A DNA stretch of 64,000 nt from Panagrolaimus kolymaensis (taxonomy: Eukaryota > Nematoda > Chromadorea > Rhabditida > Panagrolaimidae), in contig JAJQJQ010000024.1 of assembly GCA_028622995.1 (NCBI GenBank), forward strand, positions 1-64,000, given 5' to 3'. A model generated the notes under the pieces. The model was not told where the DNA came from and searched no databases. It worked only from the letters and a program-made list of their open reading frames with translations. Below are positions 37,283-48,742 of the stretch, piece by piece; within the stretch, counting starts at the first letter, position 1, and each line of letters opens with the position of its first letter. A program made the position numbers and the translations under genes.

Positions 37283-37379
37283 CCAGCTGTAGCTCAGTGG
37301 CTAGAGCATCGAGAATTGGAATTTCTCGATACGAAATTCCCAATCATCAAAGGTCGTTGGTTCGAATCCGACTATCTGG
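37283..37379 (+). ncRNA. tRNA-like Pol III element, second family member
   Basis: Opens CCAGCTGTAGCTCAGTGGC and closes ...CGAATCCGACTATCTGG. The acceptor stem pairs with one C-T mismatch and a terminal G-T. A box and B box (GGTTCGAATCC) are intact and a T-run follows at once. The middle forms an 8-bp hairpin (ATCGAGAA/TTCTCGAT) with loop TTGGAAT, which would place GGA as anticodon, but the stem is too long and some 26 nt separate it from the T arm, so it is not a standard tRNA. It lies 75 bp from the hAT element. Confidence 0.6.
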
Positions 37380-40300
37380 CATTTTTTTCCCGTTTTTTAT
37401 TCTGTTTTTTTTCGCATTCAAAAAATAAAATTTTTCATAGAGGTTTTAAAAAACGAAAATTAATATGAAACAAGTTTTCGTATATAGATAAAAAAAAAGC
37501 CTCAAATAAAATGCATAACAAAAGACTTTGAAAAGACTTTAGTTTTTTCTGCAAAAGGCGAAGCAAAAAAATCTGCAAATAGCTATGAAAAAGAAATCTG
37601 AACTAACTTTTTTCTATGTTAGCTAAAATTAAAAAAATAACCATTTATTTTAATAACAACTTTTTACCCTTTTTTTTAAAAATAAGTTACCCTGATACCA
37701 ACCATTAAATTGAATGTTAAATACGCGTTATTAAAAAAAACAATTTACATCTTTTCTTTTTAAAGCAACTAATTTTTGGGTTCATAATTAATGAGGACGA
37801 ATAATAAAAAACTTTATTTTTAAACACAAAATTATCATCTTTTAATTTTTCTTTTCCAAGCCAATGATTATTGAAAATACACACGGGCAACAAACAAACA
37901 AAAAAATTAAATAAAAATCATTTAAATCCTTCCACTTTGGTTGTTTTATTTTTTCTATATTATTTTTGTTGTTTTTTTATTTATTTTTTTAAATTAATGA
38001 ATTTCAAAATTTTATATTTAGCACCAAAGAAAATAGTGAGAAAGTATCTAATGGCTTTTTAATTATGCGTGGTGGTTCACTGTTTTTAAAAGTTAGCAAA
38101 AAAACTCAAAAATAAAATAAAATAAGCTTTTGCACCTAAAAAGCCAACGCTCTCTCTCAATTTGTAAAATGATCAAACTTACACGCTCACTCACTCAATG
38201 CCTCATTTTTTTGCAATGCTATCCTAATTAGAAAAAACAATCCATTTAAAAAAATAAAAATAGTTTAGAAATTTAGAAAAAAAAGTGCAAGCGAATAAAA
38301 AAAGATTACAAACTTCAAAAAATGATAATTTTAAATTTTTTTTTAGAGGGAGAAGGTTGAGGTAGCGGCGGTGTGTTTTTTTACGTAACAAACAAAAACT
38401 TTTTTGTTTTGCTATTAACATTTTTAAGCATTTGCATTTTTAAATATTAAATACAAATACATAATTTTTTTGTTTTTCCTTTTTTTAAGATTAAAAAAAC
38501 AAAATTAAAAAAAGTTGTTAAAATTTATGTAGTTTTTTTATATTAATAATAGTCTTTCTAAAAATACCCACATATTTTTTAAAAAAAGAATGAGGTTGTA
38601 TTTTTTTTATTTTCTGTATTTTGAGTTTAATTTCTTGGAATTTTTTTGTAAGGATAATGTTTCAGAGAAATACTTTGTCTAATTTTATCAGATAAGTTTA
38701 ACTTTTTTTAATTAACAAATAATTTCTAAAGTTACACGAAAATTTAACTAAAAATAAAATAAATTTACTCAAGGGTGTAAAATTTAAAAAAAAAGAAGCT
38801 ACAAATTGCGCAGGCAAGGCTGCTTTTTCTGTTTTGGTTAAAAACTAAAGATTAAATTTCAGCGCTACGCAACAATGTTGTTGTTATTCTTACGGTAGAA
38901 TGAGTTTCAAAAAAATTAAGAAGATTTTATTATGAAAATATTTTTTTCTTTTAAAAAACATACGCTGATTCGAAATGACAATCGAGGAAAAAGGAAAACA
39001 TTAAAACACGAAAAAATGGATAAGAAATAAAAATTACATGGGGGATTATGACAATCTCATTTAATAAAATTCTAATAAAGCTTTTTATAATAGCACTACC
39101 AGCCTCTCCATTACTACAATTTTAAATGTAACACGAATTTATTTTAGATGCATTTAAATTAAAATATGTAAATGTAACATTTTTTGCAGGTGAATAACGA
39201 AAATGAAAAAAACAACCGTTAGCGCAAAAGAGTAAAGACGAATGTGGAATTAAAAAATTGGTAAAAAGTGTTTATGCCTTCTTCATTTAAAATGCATTTC
39301 TTAGAAAAAACATTTTTGGAATGTGTTTATGAGCTCGCATGAGTCAATGAGTTTGTAAAAAAATAGATAAAACTACTATTTATTTACTTTTAAAAGATAA
39401 ATGTTCGAACTTCGGTGGTATAATAAATTAAAAGAAGAAAAATAAGGTGTCATATGAGTGCTAACACACAACGATAAAAAAATATTTTAAAACTAAAAAT
39501 GGCACATAGAGACTCTTTTGATGATTCTTAGTATTTGCTTACAAACAAATTTTATCAACAAAAAAAATAAAAAACAAAGGCGTGATTTTTAAAAAGCTAA
39601 TAAAAAAGCAGCCGAAAATATTTTCAAATACTTTTTTTGTGTATAAAAATGTTTGAACCTTTAGAAGAAAAAAAACAAACTTTTATGAAGTACTAAACTT
39701 TTTGAACTTTACTTTTGAGTTAAATTTCTTAATCTTCACTGCTTTATTCAGACTTTTTTTTTAACAATAACAGGAAATTTTATTGGTCAGTAGCTGCTTT
39801 TTCGTTGAAAAGCAACAATAAATAAATAAATGTTTTTTAAAAAATTTTAAGAAATTGGCGGCAATTGGGCCTCCCGCTTTTTAAAAAGAATGAAAAACTT
39901 GATTTTCTGACAAATTTAAACAAACAATTTAGAGGGAAAAAAACTGAATGTCGTACTTTCTCGTATTTTGGCAGAAGCATCAACGACGACGGCATCAAAA
40001 CAAAAAAAAATGAGGCAGAGAAACAAAAGTTTTCTTTGCGCCTCCAAAAAAACGAAATTGCCAAAAAGGGAAATGAAATTTAATTCACTGCGGAATTCCT
40101 TTTTTTTTTTGAAGCAAATAAAATAACAACAAAATGGAATGTCACAACACAGTTGATGATGACCAATTGCAATTTGTGGCCCTGGTTTGATAATAAAAAA
40201 AGAAGAAAATAAAATAAATTAGCCATAAAATGGACTTACTTACTTTTTACTTTACTTTGGTGGGGAAAATAAAAAAGTTGTAAAGATTTACGAGAATAAA

Positions 40301-43025
40301 AGTTTTTTTTGTTGGTGAAATTGATGAGGAGGAAGATATAAAAAAAAGTGATGTAGGAAATTGAGGAAGAGTTATCTGCGTAAAAAAAATTCGAAGAAAA
40401 TTCATTTTGCAAAGATCAAAGATGAAAAACTTTTGTTTTCAATTTGAAGGTCCAAAATTTTTGCAAGAAATTTCTGAGGCATAGAAAAAAGAAGAAATGA
40501 TAGTCTGGATTTTGCAGCGTCAAAAAATGGCAAATGTGTTTTTGATTATTCATGCAAACATTTTTCAAAGATTAAAACAAATCAAATAAAAAAATTTAAT
40601 TTAAGGATCAAAATTTTAGCGGAAAGAAATGTAACAAATTATTCTTTGTGATAGCCACCTCCAAAAATTACTTCCGGAAGAAATGAAAAGAATCGTTCAT
40701 AAATTTCAATGACCCTTCAGGGTTCCATATTTTACTATTATCAATGAACCGCTTTCTTCTTCAAATTGCAAAAAGTCATCTCAAAGTTGTCAAAGCACTT
40801 TTAACATTAGAACATAAAAAAAGGTTAAAAATCATAGCGGGTAAAGTATGTCATCAAAAGTTTGTATGTATATGTTAAATTTATTTTTTGCCGATGGCAA
40901 CATCCTCCTCCTAAGCGATGTTTCGTCGATGGCGAAGACGAAAAATGCGCCGACAAAAGAGTAAGAAATTCAAGAGTTGTTACTCTTCAAAGATAAAAAG
41001 ACAAGTTTTTTGCAATACTACTACCACTCAATTTTTTCATCCACTTAATTTATTCAATTCAATGTTCAGGCAAGGGCGAAAAAAAGCTATGCAACAAAAA
41101 ATATAGTAACAAATTTGTGGGTCATCGCAAACAGAAAAAAAATAACCCGAAAAAAACCAATCTCATTTTTTTTTGTTTTGGTTGAAAATTAAAAAATTTG
41201 TTTGTATTTGTTAGTTTTTGGGATTTTGATGATAGTGGCAGTTTTATATGTTTATAAAAAAACCCGAAACGGAAAATGACGATTTTCATTTCAAAAATTT
41301 TTTTTGAGGACCATTGAATAAACGTCTTTCTTTTTATTTTAATGTGACTTTAAAATTGCCTATGGCAAATCGAGGATGACAAGAAGAAGAAGAAAAAAAA
41401 TCTGGGATTATTATATTTGTCAGAAACAAAAAAGAAACAACATATAAAAAAAAAAAAATAAACGAAAAGTCAAAAACCCATAAGAAAAAAGCAACAAAAA
41501 AAATAAAATGTGTTTCTTTTTTTTGAAATTCCGTACTTTAAGAAAATCTTTCAAATACTCAAAAAAATCCTTAACTACAAAAGCTAGAAAATAAAGTAGC
41601 TTTAAAGTTTAAACCCTCCGATAAATAAGAAATATGTAAGCCCCAGAAGATGAAAATAACAAAAAAAAAGAAAGAAAGTAAAGACCTTATTTTTTTAGTA
41701 GGCATTTTTTCTTTTCTTCATTCTTTCAACTAAATAACAACAAAAAAAACTCCTCCACGGGGCGCCAAAATGAATGAACAAAAGTTCTTCCTTCTATTAT
41801 TATGTGTTTTTTTTCAAAGTCCACCCAAAAAAAATAATAACAATTGCTTTTGACTTTAACTTTTGGAAGTCAAAATATAATAATAACGAGGTCCCAAATG
41901 GCACTAAAAAACAGTTCTTTGAAATTACTTATTTAAAAAAAATAATTATCAAAAAGCGTTTAAAGCAAAATTTTGTGGCCATTCATGGAGGTTTTTAAAA
42001 ATCAACTTTTTCAAAAAAATATTTCACGCTTTTTTTGAAGCAAAAAAAATATTTATCAATGGCAATTTTTACAGTATTTTGAGTTTACGAAAGTTAGTAT
42101 TGTATTTTACAGATAATGGCTTTCATGTGATCGAGCAAAACAAGCCAAAATGTTTCCAAGTTCACAAGGTTTTCCGGATCATTAACAAAAAAAGAAAAAT
42201 CATCTCATTGAATTTTCTTTTTCAATTGCATCATTTTCAAATAACAAAAAAGTGAGAGAAAGCAATAAAATTTTTTTAAATAACAAAAACAAAACATTTC
42301 AATTAATCACAACAACTAATCTTTGAGAAGTTTAATCCCATTTTTTTTTAAGTTTGATATATAAAAACAGCTTTGACACATATTTTTTTTTGTTTCTTCT
42401 ATAAACTCTTATCAAATGACCCAAGTAACTTAAAAAGCAACAAAAGCAGCAAGGAAGAAGAAAACTATGGATAGATAGATTCTTAAGAAAAACATTTGAC
42501 GGGAATGAGACAAAAGTGCAAACAAAAATATATATGCTAAGAAACGAAGATAGATATTTGACATGTGTTCCAACATTATTTTGGTTGCTTACAACTCCTT
42601 CGCTTTTTTCGTTTTTCTTTTTTTCTGAAATGTTTTAGTTTTCTTTTACTTAATTTTTTGTTGTTGTAAAAGAAACAAACTCAAAAATTGACATGAAACA
42701 AACAAAAAAACTTTTTGAATGATGCGGAACATTTTTTTTCTTTCGTTTGACACTCTCTGACGTGAAAATGAGTGACAGAATCAAAACCCTAAAAAAATAA
42801 ATATCATGTTTCATAATGTGTAAAAAGTTTTTCTTTTAATAATGATAATAAAGAAAAACAAAAAGTATTTACATCTGTGGGTGGCAAATAAAAATTAATT
42901 TTAGAAACAAAACAATTCTTCTTTTTTTGAAATTTTAAATTCATTTTTTGATATTGCAATTTGCAAGGCCTTGACTTTGAAAAAAGGACACATACATAAA
43001 AAATATTTGATGAACAAAACAATAT
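37380..43025. other. Gene desert
   Basis: Extremely A/T-rich, dominated by A and T homopolymers. The only candidate gene is the small basic open frame at 40918-41106. Other open frames are low-complexity by-products. Confidence 0.5.
40918..41106 (+). CDS. Small basic ORF resembling the start of ribosomal protein L41
   Basis: The open frame begins MFRRWRRRKMRRQK; eL41 of animals is about 25 residues with a W and MRR at the same spacing in a run of basic residues, and this frame ends RKKAMQQK, which recalls the eL41 C-terminus. A GTAAG donor directly after the first block and a TTCAG acceptor at about 41070 suggest an intron between the two, but with those sites the phases do not join, so it could be a decayed copy, a different splice, or coincidence in Lys/Arg codons. 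Unspliced, it would encode 62 residues. Confidence 0.25.
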   Translation: MFRRWRRRKMRRQKSKKFKSCYSSKIKRQVFCNTTTTQFFHPLNLFNSMFRQGRKKAMQQKI

Positions 43026-43145
43026 GCTGGGATGGCCGAGTGGTCTAAGGCGGTAGACTCAAGAGTTATTCTCTTACGCATTATATGCGAGCCGGGGTTT
43101 TCTACTCCTCGAATGAGGGCGTGGGTTCAAATCCCACTTCCAGCA
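43026..43145 (+). tRNA. tRNA-Leu(CAA) with intron, copy 2
   Basis: Identical to the copy at 27252 except for one T-to-C change in the intron (GAGCCGGGG against GAGTCGGGG); anticodon CAA at 43060-43062. The 3' flank AAATATTTTTTTCA is also shared, showing that the duplication extended beyond the gene. Poly-T terminator present. Confidence 0.95.
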
Positions 43146-43586
43146 AATATTTTTTTCATATTAATTTTTTCTTTAATTGAGACATCTTTCTTTTTTAATA
43201 AAATAAAAAACAATTGAAATCATCCACATTTTTCAGAATGAAAATATTTTTGAAATTTTCTCCACGAAATAATAGAAAGAAGACAGCAGTGATGGGCAAG
43301 AAATCAATCACCATTGCATGGAAAGTTGAATTAACAATATCAAATAAAACAACATACAAAATATGTCAAAAATTTCCATTAAATTTACAACTTTTTTTTC
43401 AGCATTTATTTCTGGTAACACAACCTTGTTTATTAGCCATTCAACTCAATGTGTTAATAATTAATTGCATTAGCATTTTTGCAAAAATATCAAACTTTTT
43501 AAACTTCAGAAAAGGTTTTTTAAAACTCAAGTAAATTCTTTTTTAAACTTTTTGTTAAAAAGAAAAAGAAAAAATACGTTTTTGTT

Positions 43587-43684
43587 CCAGCTATAGCTCA
43601 GTGGTAGAGTATGGGATATGCTTCGAACATGTAATGTTTGAGTCACAAGGTCCTAATGGCGCCGGTTCGAATCCGGCTGGCTGG
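43587..43684 (+). ncRNA. tRNA-like Pol III element, third family member
   Basis: Opens CCAGCTATAGCTCAGTGGTA and ends GGCTGGCTGG; acceptor stem CCAGCTA/TGGCTGG pairs over 7 bp with one wobble, T arm GCCGG-TTCGAAT-CCGGC is perfect and discriminator is A. A run of T follows. The middle is about 50 nt. An outer stem TGGGA/TCCTA sits where the anticodon stem should be but would give A at position 33; an inner hairpin ATATG-CTTCGAA-CATGT has an ideal 7-nt loop showing TCG, though 5 nt too far from the D arm. The best preserved of the three family members. Confidence 0.65.
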
Positions 43685-43845
43685 ATATCTTTTTTTCTTT
43701 TTCTTTTCAATAAAAAATCATATAATATTTTAAAGCAGTGAAATAAATGTCATAAAATATTTCATAAATTTTAAGGCATTTATAATTTATTTATTTATTT
43801 TATAACAAAATTTATACTTTTTTACAAACAAATTTTTTGTTAAAA

Positions 43846-44493
43846 TTAGAGATTTGGATTATTTGCATAATCCTTCCATAATTCATCAACACTTTTTTGA
43901 GTAATACTTTTCCATGTTTCATTATTATTAAAAGTTGAATCACGCATAGCTGAATCAAGTTTTTGCACGATTCCATTATAATGTTTATCAAGCCATGCCA
44001 AAAATCGAGCGGTAATTCGATAAGAATCAGTGTATTTTTGTTTTGATTCAAATTTAGGCAAACTCCATCCCGCTTCCGCATTATTAACGCCAAATTTAAA
44101 TCTTGAAAAATCTGCTATTCCTTCAACAAGCCAACTTGGATCATATTTTGGATATGCTTGAATAATATGTGTGATTTCATGAGTTACCACATCGATATCC
44201 TTTGGATGTTCGGTCATATATTTGGAACTAAATACGGTCATAGGTCCAGAGCTATATGCCACGCCATCATATGATGCATCATATTTAAAAGTAATGGATT
44301 CTGGAGCATTTTTATTGAAATAATCTTTAATTTTGGGATAAACAGTTTTACAAGTTTCCACGAGTTTTTGAGATAAATCCTTTGGGAAATTTGGATCACC
44401 CGTCGTTTGAATTTCTATTCCATGGCTAATAGAAGCCATAGAAAACAAAAATATAAATAAAAATAAAACTTCTGAAATAATAAAATTCTTCAT
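43846..44493 (-). CDS. Secreted basic secretory protein (BSP)-family putative metalloprotease, intronless
   Basis: Single exon, 215 residues, with a signal peptide (about 1-25, LFLFIFLFSMASISHG). The core matches the BSP family (peptidases of plants and bacteria): FKYDASYDGVAYSSG, zinc-type HEITH at 105-109 in VVTHEITHIIQAY, then WLVEGIADFSRF at 121-132 and a C-terminal FLAWLDKHYNG. Family members are secreted and best known from plant defence, fungi and Bacteroidetes. This gene has no intron although almost every other gene here has several, and the family is not a standard animal one, so horizontal acquisition is plausible. Codon use is as A/T-biased as its neighbours, so any transfer is not recent. 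Proteolytic activity has been little demonstrated for the family. Confidence 0.85.
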   Translation of the reverse strand: MKNFIISEVLFLFIFLFSMASISHGIEIQTTGDPNFPKDLSQKLVETCKTVYPKIKDYFNKNAPESITFKYDASYDGVAYSSGPMTVFSSKYMTEHPKDIDVVTHEITHIIQAYPKYDPSWLVEGIADFSRFKFGVNNAEAGWSLPKFESKQKYTDSYRITARFLAWLDKHYNGIVQKLDSAMRDSTFNNNETWKSITQKSVDELWKDYANNPNL

Positions 44494-45497
44494 GATTCAC
44501 AGAAAAAATTTCGAAGCTTCAAAAAAGCTATTAAAAATCAAAGTTAATCGCCAGCTTTTATATTCTTCGAAAAAATAAATTATTCCTCGAATTGGAGGAG
44601 TATTTTTGTTTTTTATTTTTTTTCGATACTAACACCCTCGTGTCACGCCCAAAAAATATGTTATTTGTTTGTATTTGACTCAATTGGATAAATAATACAA
44701 AAAAAATTAGTAATGTTTTGGAAAAGATTAATAAAAATAAATTGAAAATCAAACAAAATTTAGTCTGAAAAAAATATAGCAAAACAAAAACACACGTGGG
44801 AGAATATTTACCCTTTTATCTTTTTATAGCAAAAAAATAAGGGATTGTTTTTTTTTCAAAATTCTTATCATTTATCGTTTGATTTTGATCACTGCACCTG
44901 ATTTCCTGATTGAAAAAAGGTTAATGAGTCAGTCAATGTCTGTCTCTTCATTAATTGGCTTAATTCAAACAAAAAAAATACACAAAAAAGAGTTCCATTG
45001 TGTCTCTTTTCATTTTTTTTCATATTTGTTGCTGCACTTTTGATGTTCCTTTATTTGTCATAATAGATTTACAAATTTTAAATAGCGATTAAATAAATAA
45101 ACCCTCTCCAAATTTGTTAATTTTAGTGTATTTTAAAAAACAATTTTTCAACGTTGAAAAATCCGAACAACAATGAATCATTTAAACTCATGTTATTATT
45201 AACGCGTAAATTAGAAAAATTTCTTCAATATTTTTTTTTTTTTCAGATTATGAATAATTTTTGTAATGTAATTTTTATTTGAGTCATGTTTCAAATAATA
45301 AAACCAATCAAAAAGTCACAGCGTAAATATTGTTTTTTTTTACATTGTCTTTTGGTATTGCGATTTTATGTTGAAAAATAAATGGCAAAATTTTTTTTAA
45401 ATCCACCGTTTATTACTAAATTTATTTTTTATTGCTAAAATTTTACATAACCAATCAATCAAAAATCATAAATAAGTTTTATATGTATTTTTTATAT
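44494..45497. other. Intergenic region
   Basis: Promoter side of the BSP-family gene and 3' side of the Gly-rich gene. A/T-rich, nothing else seen. Confidence 0.45.
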
Positions 45498-46191
45498 TTA
45501 ACCAAGTTGAGTTTGAGTAACAACTGTGCGTTCATGAGTGCTTCCAAGACCTCCAAGACCTCCAAGTCCTCCAACATTGGTATTTGTGGAGGTAACAGTT
45601 CGAGTGCTGCTTCCAACGCCACCAAGAGTTCCAAGGGTGCCAACTGTGCCAACATTTCCAAGAGTAGTGACTCCTCCAACAACGGGATTGCCAACATAAG
45701 TTTGACCTACGGTTGAAATAGGAAGTCCTCCACCAATGATTGGACTTCCAATGCCTCCGCCAATAGTTTCAACAGTTGAAATTGGAACTCCACTAATTAC
45801 TGGACCACCACCTAATGTTCCAACACTTGAGATGGGAGTGCCAACGCCTCCAAGGGTTCCAACAGTTGAGATGGGAGTTCCAACAAGACCTCCACCACCA
45901 AGAGTTCCAACGGTGGAAATTGGAGTTCCAACGGATGAAACGGTTTGACGATTGCTGCTAAAAGTGGAACCAGTTCCTCCTAATCCACCTACGGTGCTTC
46001 CATAAGTCGTGCTACCATATGTTGAAGAAGTTAATTGGCGTCTTAAACGTTCAAGATTTCTGCCGGAATAACTGTAAAAAAATTAATTTAAAATTTGCAA
46101 ACAAAAATAAAAAAGGAGAAACTTACGGTGAAGGGAATGCTCCAGCAACAGCAACACCCAAAGCCATGATCGAAACAAGGAAAATTTTCAT
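45498..46191 (-). CDS. Secreted Gly/Thr/Val-rich repeat protein
   Basis: Two exons (46191-46127, 46071-45498), 212 residues. Signal peptide MKIFLVSIMALGVAVAGA, then a possible RLRRQ processing site, followed by degenerate repeats built on VGTPISTVGTLGG (at least four copies) and GGLGGLGGLGS near the end. Low complexity, no Cys. Likely an extracellular structural, cuticle-surface or mucin-like protein; Thr/Ser density would allow O-glycosylation. I do not recognise an orthologue. Confidence 0.78.
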
Positions 46192-47027
46192 TCTTCTTTT
46201 TTTCTTCAACTTTTGCAGCAGAAGTAGCAACAACCCAGTGAAATAATAAGTGGATATATCTTTTTTTGGTTCAAATTATGCCACTTTTATATCGATGCAA
46301 ATAAATGAAAAATTAGATCAAAAGAGAATATATCTCCCGCCTTTATCCATCAAATCCATGCATTAGTGCTACAATCCGAAAAGGACTCATCTGTTTATAG
46401 TTACAAAGATTTGTACGTAAAGATCAAGATCGAGGTCTTCTTCTTTTCCATCCATTATTTTTATCTTTTCTTTTTTTGGTTATGATTTTTATTTTTCATT
46501 TTGCCTATAAAAACTTTATCTCATTTATCATTTATCTTTATATTTTCTTCAAAAATCTCTAAAACATAATCAAATGTCGATTGACCTAAACGATATTTTG
46601 TTTTAAATCTTTCTTTTAAGGTCAGAAAAATAAAATTAAAAAAAAACTAATAAAAGTGCATATAAAATTTATTCATGTTTTCTTGATTGGCAAACAAATG
46701 AAAGAAGTGATCCAATAAAAAAAACCCAAGAGCCACATCATCATGAATGAAATTTAAAACTAATTTTGTTTTACTTTATTCTCCAAAACTCTTCTTTCTT
46801 ACATTCGCTTTTTCCCTCACAAAAATTTAACTCAAATAAAAATGGCAGCATCAAAATTTTTACCTCGAAAAAAATAATGTAAAACAGCAACAACAACTTA
46901 GGCAATTAACCTTGACGCTAAACGGCTTTATTTTGGCCTTTTTTTTAAAGCAAAAAATAAATAAAAAAAAGCACGAGAAAAAATTTATTTTTGTCAAACA
47001 TTTTTCTTTTTTTGATGAAACACAAAA
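46192..47027. other. Divergent intergenic region
   Basis: Between two divergently transcribed secreted-protein genes; likely both promoters. No other feature supported. Confidence 0.45.
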
Positions 47028-47537
47028 ATGAATTTTCAAAATGATTTTTGGTTTTATTTTTTATTTATTACAATTTTTGTTTCTCAAATTTCTGGAAAAG
47101 GAGCTTCAATTCGAAAATCAACTCGATATAATTTTCAAGAAGATTTTCATGCGGAAGCAGATTCATTGATTTATAAGCCTCAAACATACCATTATTATCA
47201 AGTTCAAAATCAACATTATTATCCAAAGCAGCGAGAACAGCAACAAATTTATTATCAACAACCTTATTATCAGCAGCCAGGGTAAGTAATAATAATAAGG
47301 GATTTATGAATTTTGTTACGACAATTGAAACGAATAATAACCATTGTTGTCAATTTCGATCAAAGATTCATTATTCGTAGATTTCATAATTTTTTTTCTT
47401 TGATTTTTGATCAAAATTTTTTCAGTTATTACCAACAACCAACTTATTATTATCCATCATATCCATCAGAAGGAGGAGGCGGATTTGGTTTCAATTTTTG
47501 TTTAACATGTTTTAGCATTGGTATAGGAAAAAAATAA
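47028..47537 (+). CDS. Secreted Tyr/Gln-rich small protein
   Basis: Two exons (47028-47281, 47426-47537), 121 residues. Signal peptide to about residue 23 (WFYFLFITIFVSQISG), a middle dominated by Tyr, Gln and His (YYQQPYYQQP and similar), and a short C-terminal GGGGFGFNFCLTCFSIGIGKK-type end with a CxxC. Low complexity makes homology hard to judge. Tyr-rich secreted proteins can be oxidatively cross-linked in cuticle or eggshell; that is inference. Confidence 0.72.
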
Positions 47538-48026
47538 ATAAACAAACAAATTTCTTTAAAATTTCATAACAAAAAAATTAATTATCAAAGATAAACTTTA
47601 TCTAGGTGCTGCTGTTGATTTAGTTTTTACCTTTTTTTATATCATTTTTTTGCTTTTATTTTTTTTGTTGATTTCATAAAAAAAATTTGGTTCAAGCACA
47701 CTTTTTTTTTGATAGTTGAAACCTAAATTAGCCAAACAACAAAGACTTTTTTGAAGAAAAAAAAAACTTGTTCTTTGACGGACGACAACGACTTTGTTTT
47801 TGGAACTTTAAACTAGTTTTTACTTATTTGAAAAGCGAATTTGCTTTATTTATTTATTTTTTTGTTTTTCGTTTAGCATATCTATCATATTTTGGAAGGT
47901 CACAGTTTCGTAAAAGCTGCTAATATGTATAATCATTGAGGACCAACAAAATATTTTCGGGTATAAATATGAGTTTAATATTTGGGAAATTTGTAAGCAT
48001 AAATCAGATTTTTTGAAAGAAAAAAA
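47538..48026. other. Intergenic region
   Basis: About 490 bp, A/T-rich, between two small secreted-protein genes in the same orientation. TATAAATATG at 47961 is a possible TATA box for the downstream gene. Confidence 0.4.
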
Positions 48027-48387
48027 ATGAAAGGTTTACTTTGTTTCACTTTTTTGATTGCTCTTTTTGGTTCCGTGATTGGTCAATGGTATGGCGGTAA
48101 TCCATATTATGGAGGCGGTGGTCAAGGCATGTATGGTGGCGGAGGTGATTATCATCATCATCACCATCATGATGAACATTATGGTGGTGGAGGAATGGTT
48201 GGTCAAGGACAACCATATTATGGTAAGTTCTTTTTTGATTGCTTCTAAAGCAAATAACTAAAACTTTTTAATTTTAGGAGGAGGCATGGGTGGCGGTGGA
48301 GGCCAACAAGGTGGGGTTCAAGGTGCATTCCGTGGCGCAATGATGGGCGCTATGATGGGAGCGATGGGTGGCTTCCGACGGGCTTAA
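48027..48387 (+). CDS. Secreted Gly/Tyr/His-rich peptide, antimicrobial-like
   Basis: Two exons (48027-48222, 48278-48387), 101 residues. Signal peptide MKGLLCFTFLIALFGSVIG, mature part starting QWYGGNPYYGGGGQGMYGGGG, a run of six His, further Gly stretches and a Met/Ala/Gly end (GAMMGAMMGAMGGFRRA). The QW-YGG-MYGG pattern resembles the nematode NLP/CNC (YGG-rich) epidermal antimicrobial peptides, and the His run could bind Cu/Zn. Assignment by composition only. Sits next to two other low-complexity secreted genes. Confidence 0.72.
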
Positions 48388-48742
48388 TATTCTCCTCCAC
48401 CTTTTTTAATCAAAAATGATCTCTCTTTTACTTTTTTGTTTTTGTAATTTTTCTTTACTTTTATCGCCTGCTATTAATAAAAAAGAATAAATAGGATTTC
48501 AAGATAAATTATGATCGTTTAAAAGCATATTGATACCGTTTTTATTCAAATGTTGAGAAAATATATGTGCAGATAAAAAACAAAACATCAATCGCTTTAC
48601 ATAAAGCTATCCACGAAAAGGTTTCAAAAAAAGCATAAAAATATAGTGAAAAAACAAAAGTGGAAAAAAATCTTTATTCAATCTTGTTAATAAATGAAAT
48701 ACACGTTATTACAATAATTATTTAGTATGAATGTTGAATTAG
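48388..48742. other. Convergent intergenic region
   Basis: 3' ends of the Gly/Tyr peptide gene and PP1-like gene 1. The last ~80 bp belong to the PP1 duplication. Confidence 0.4.
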
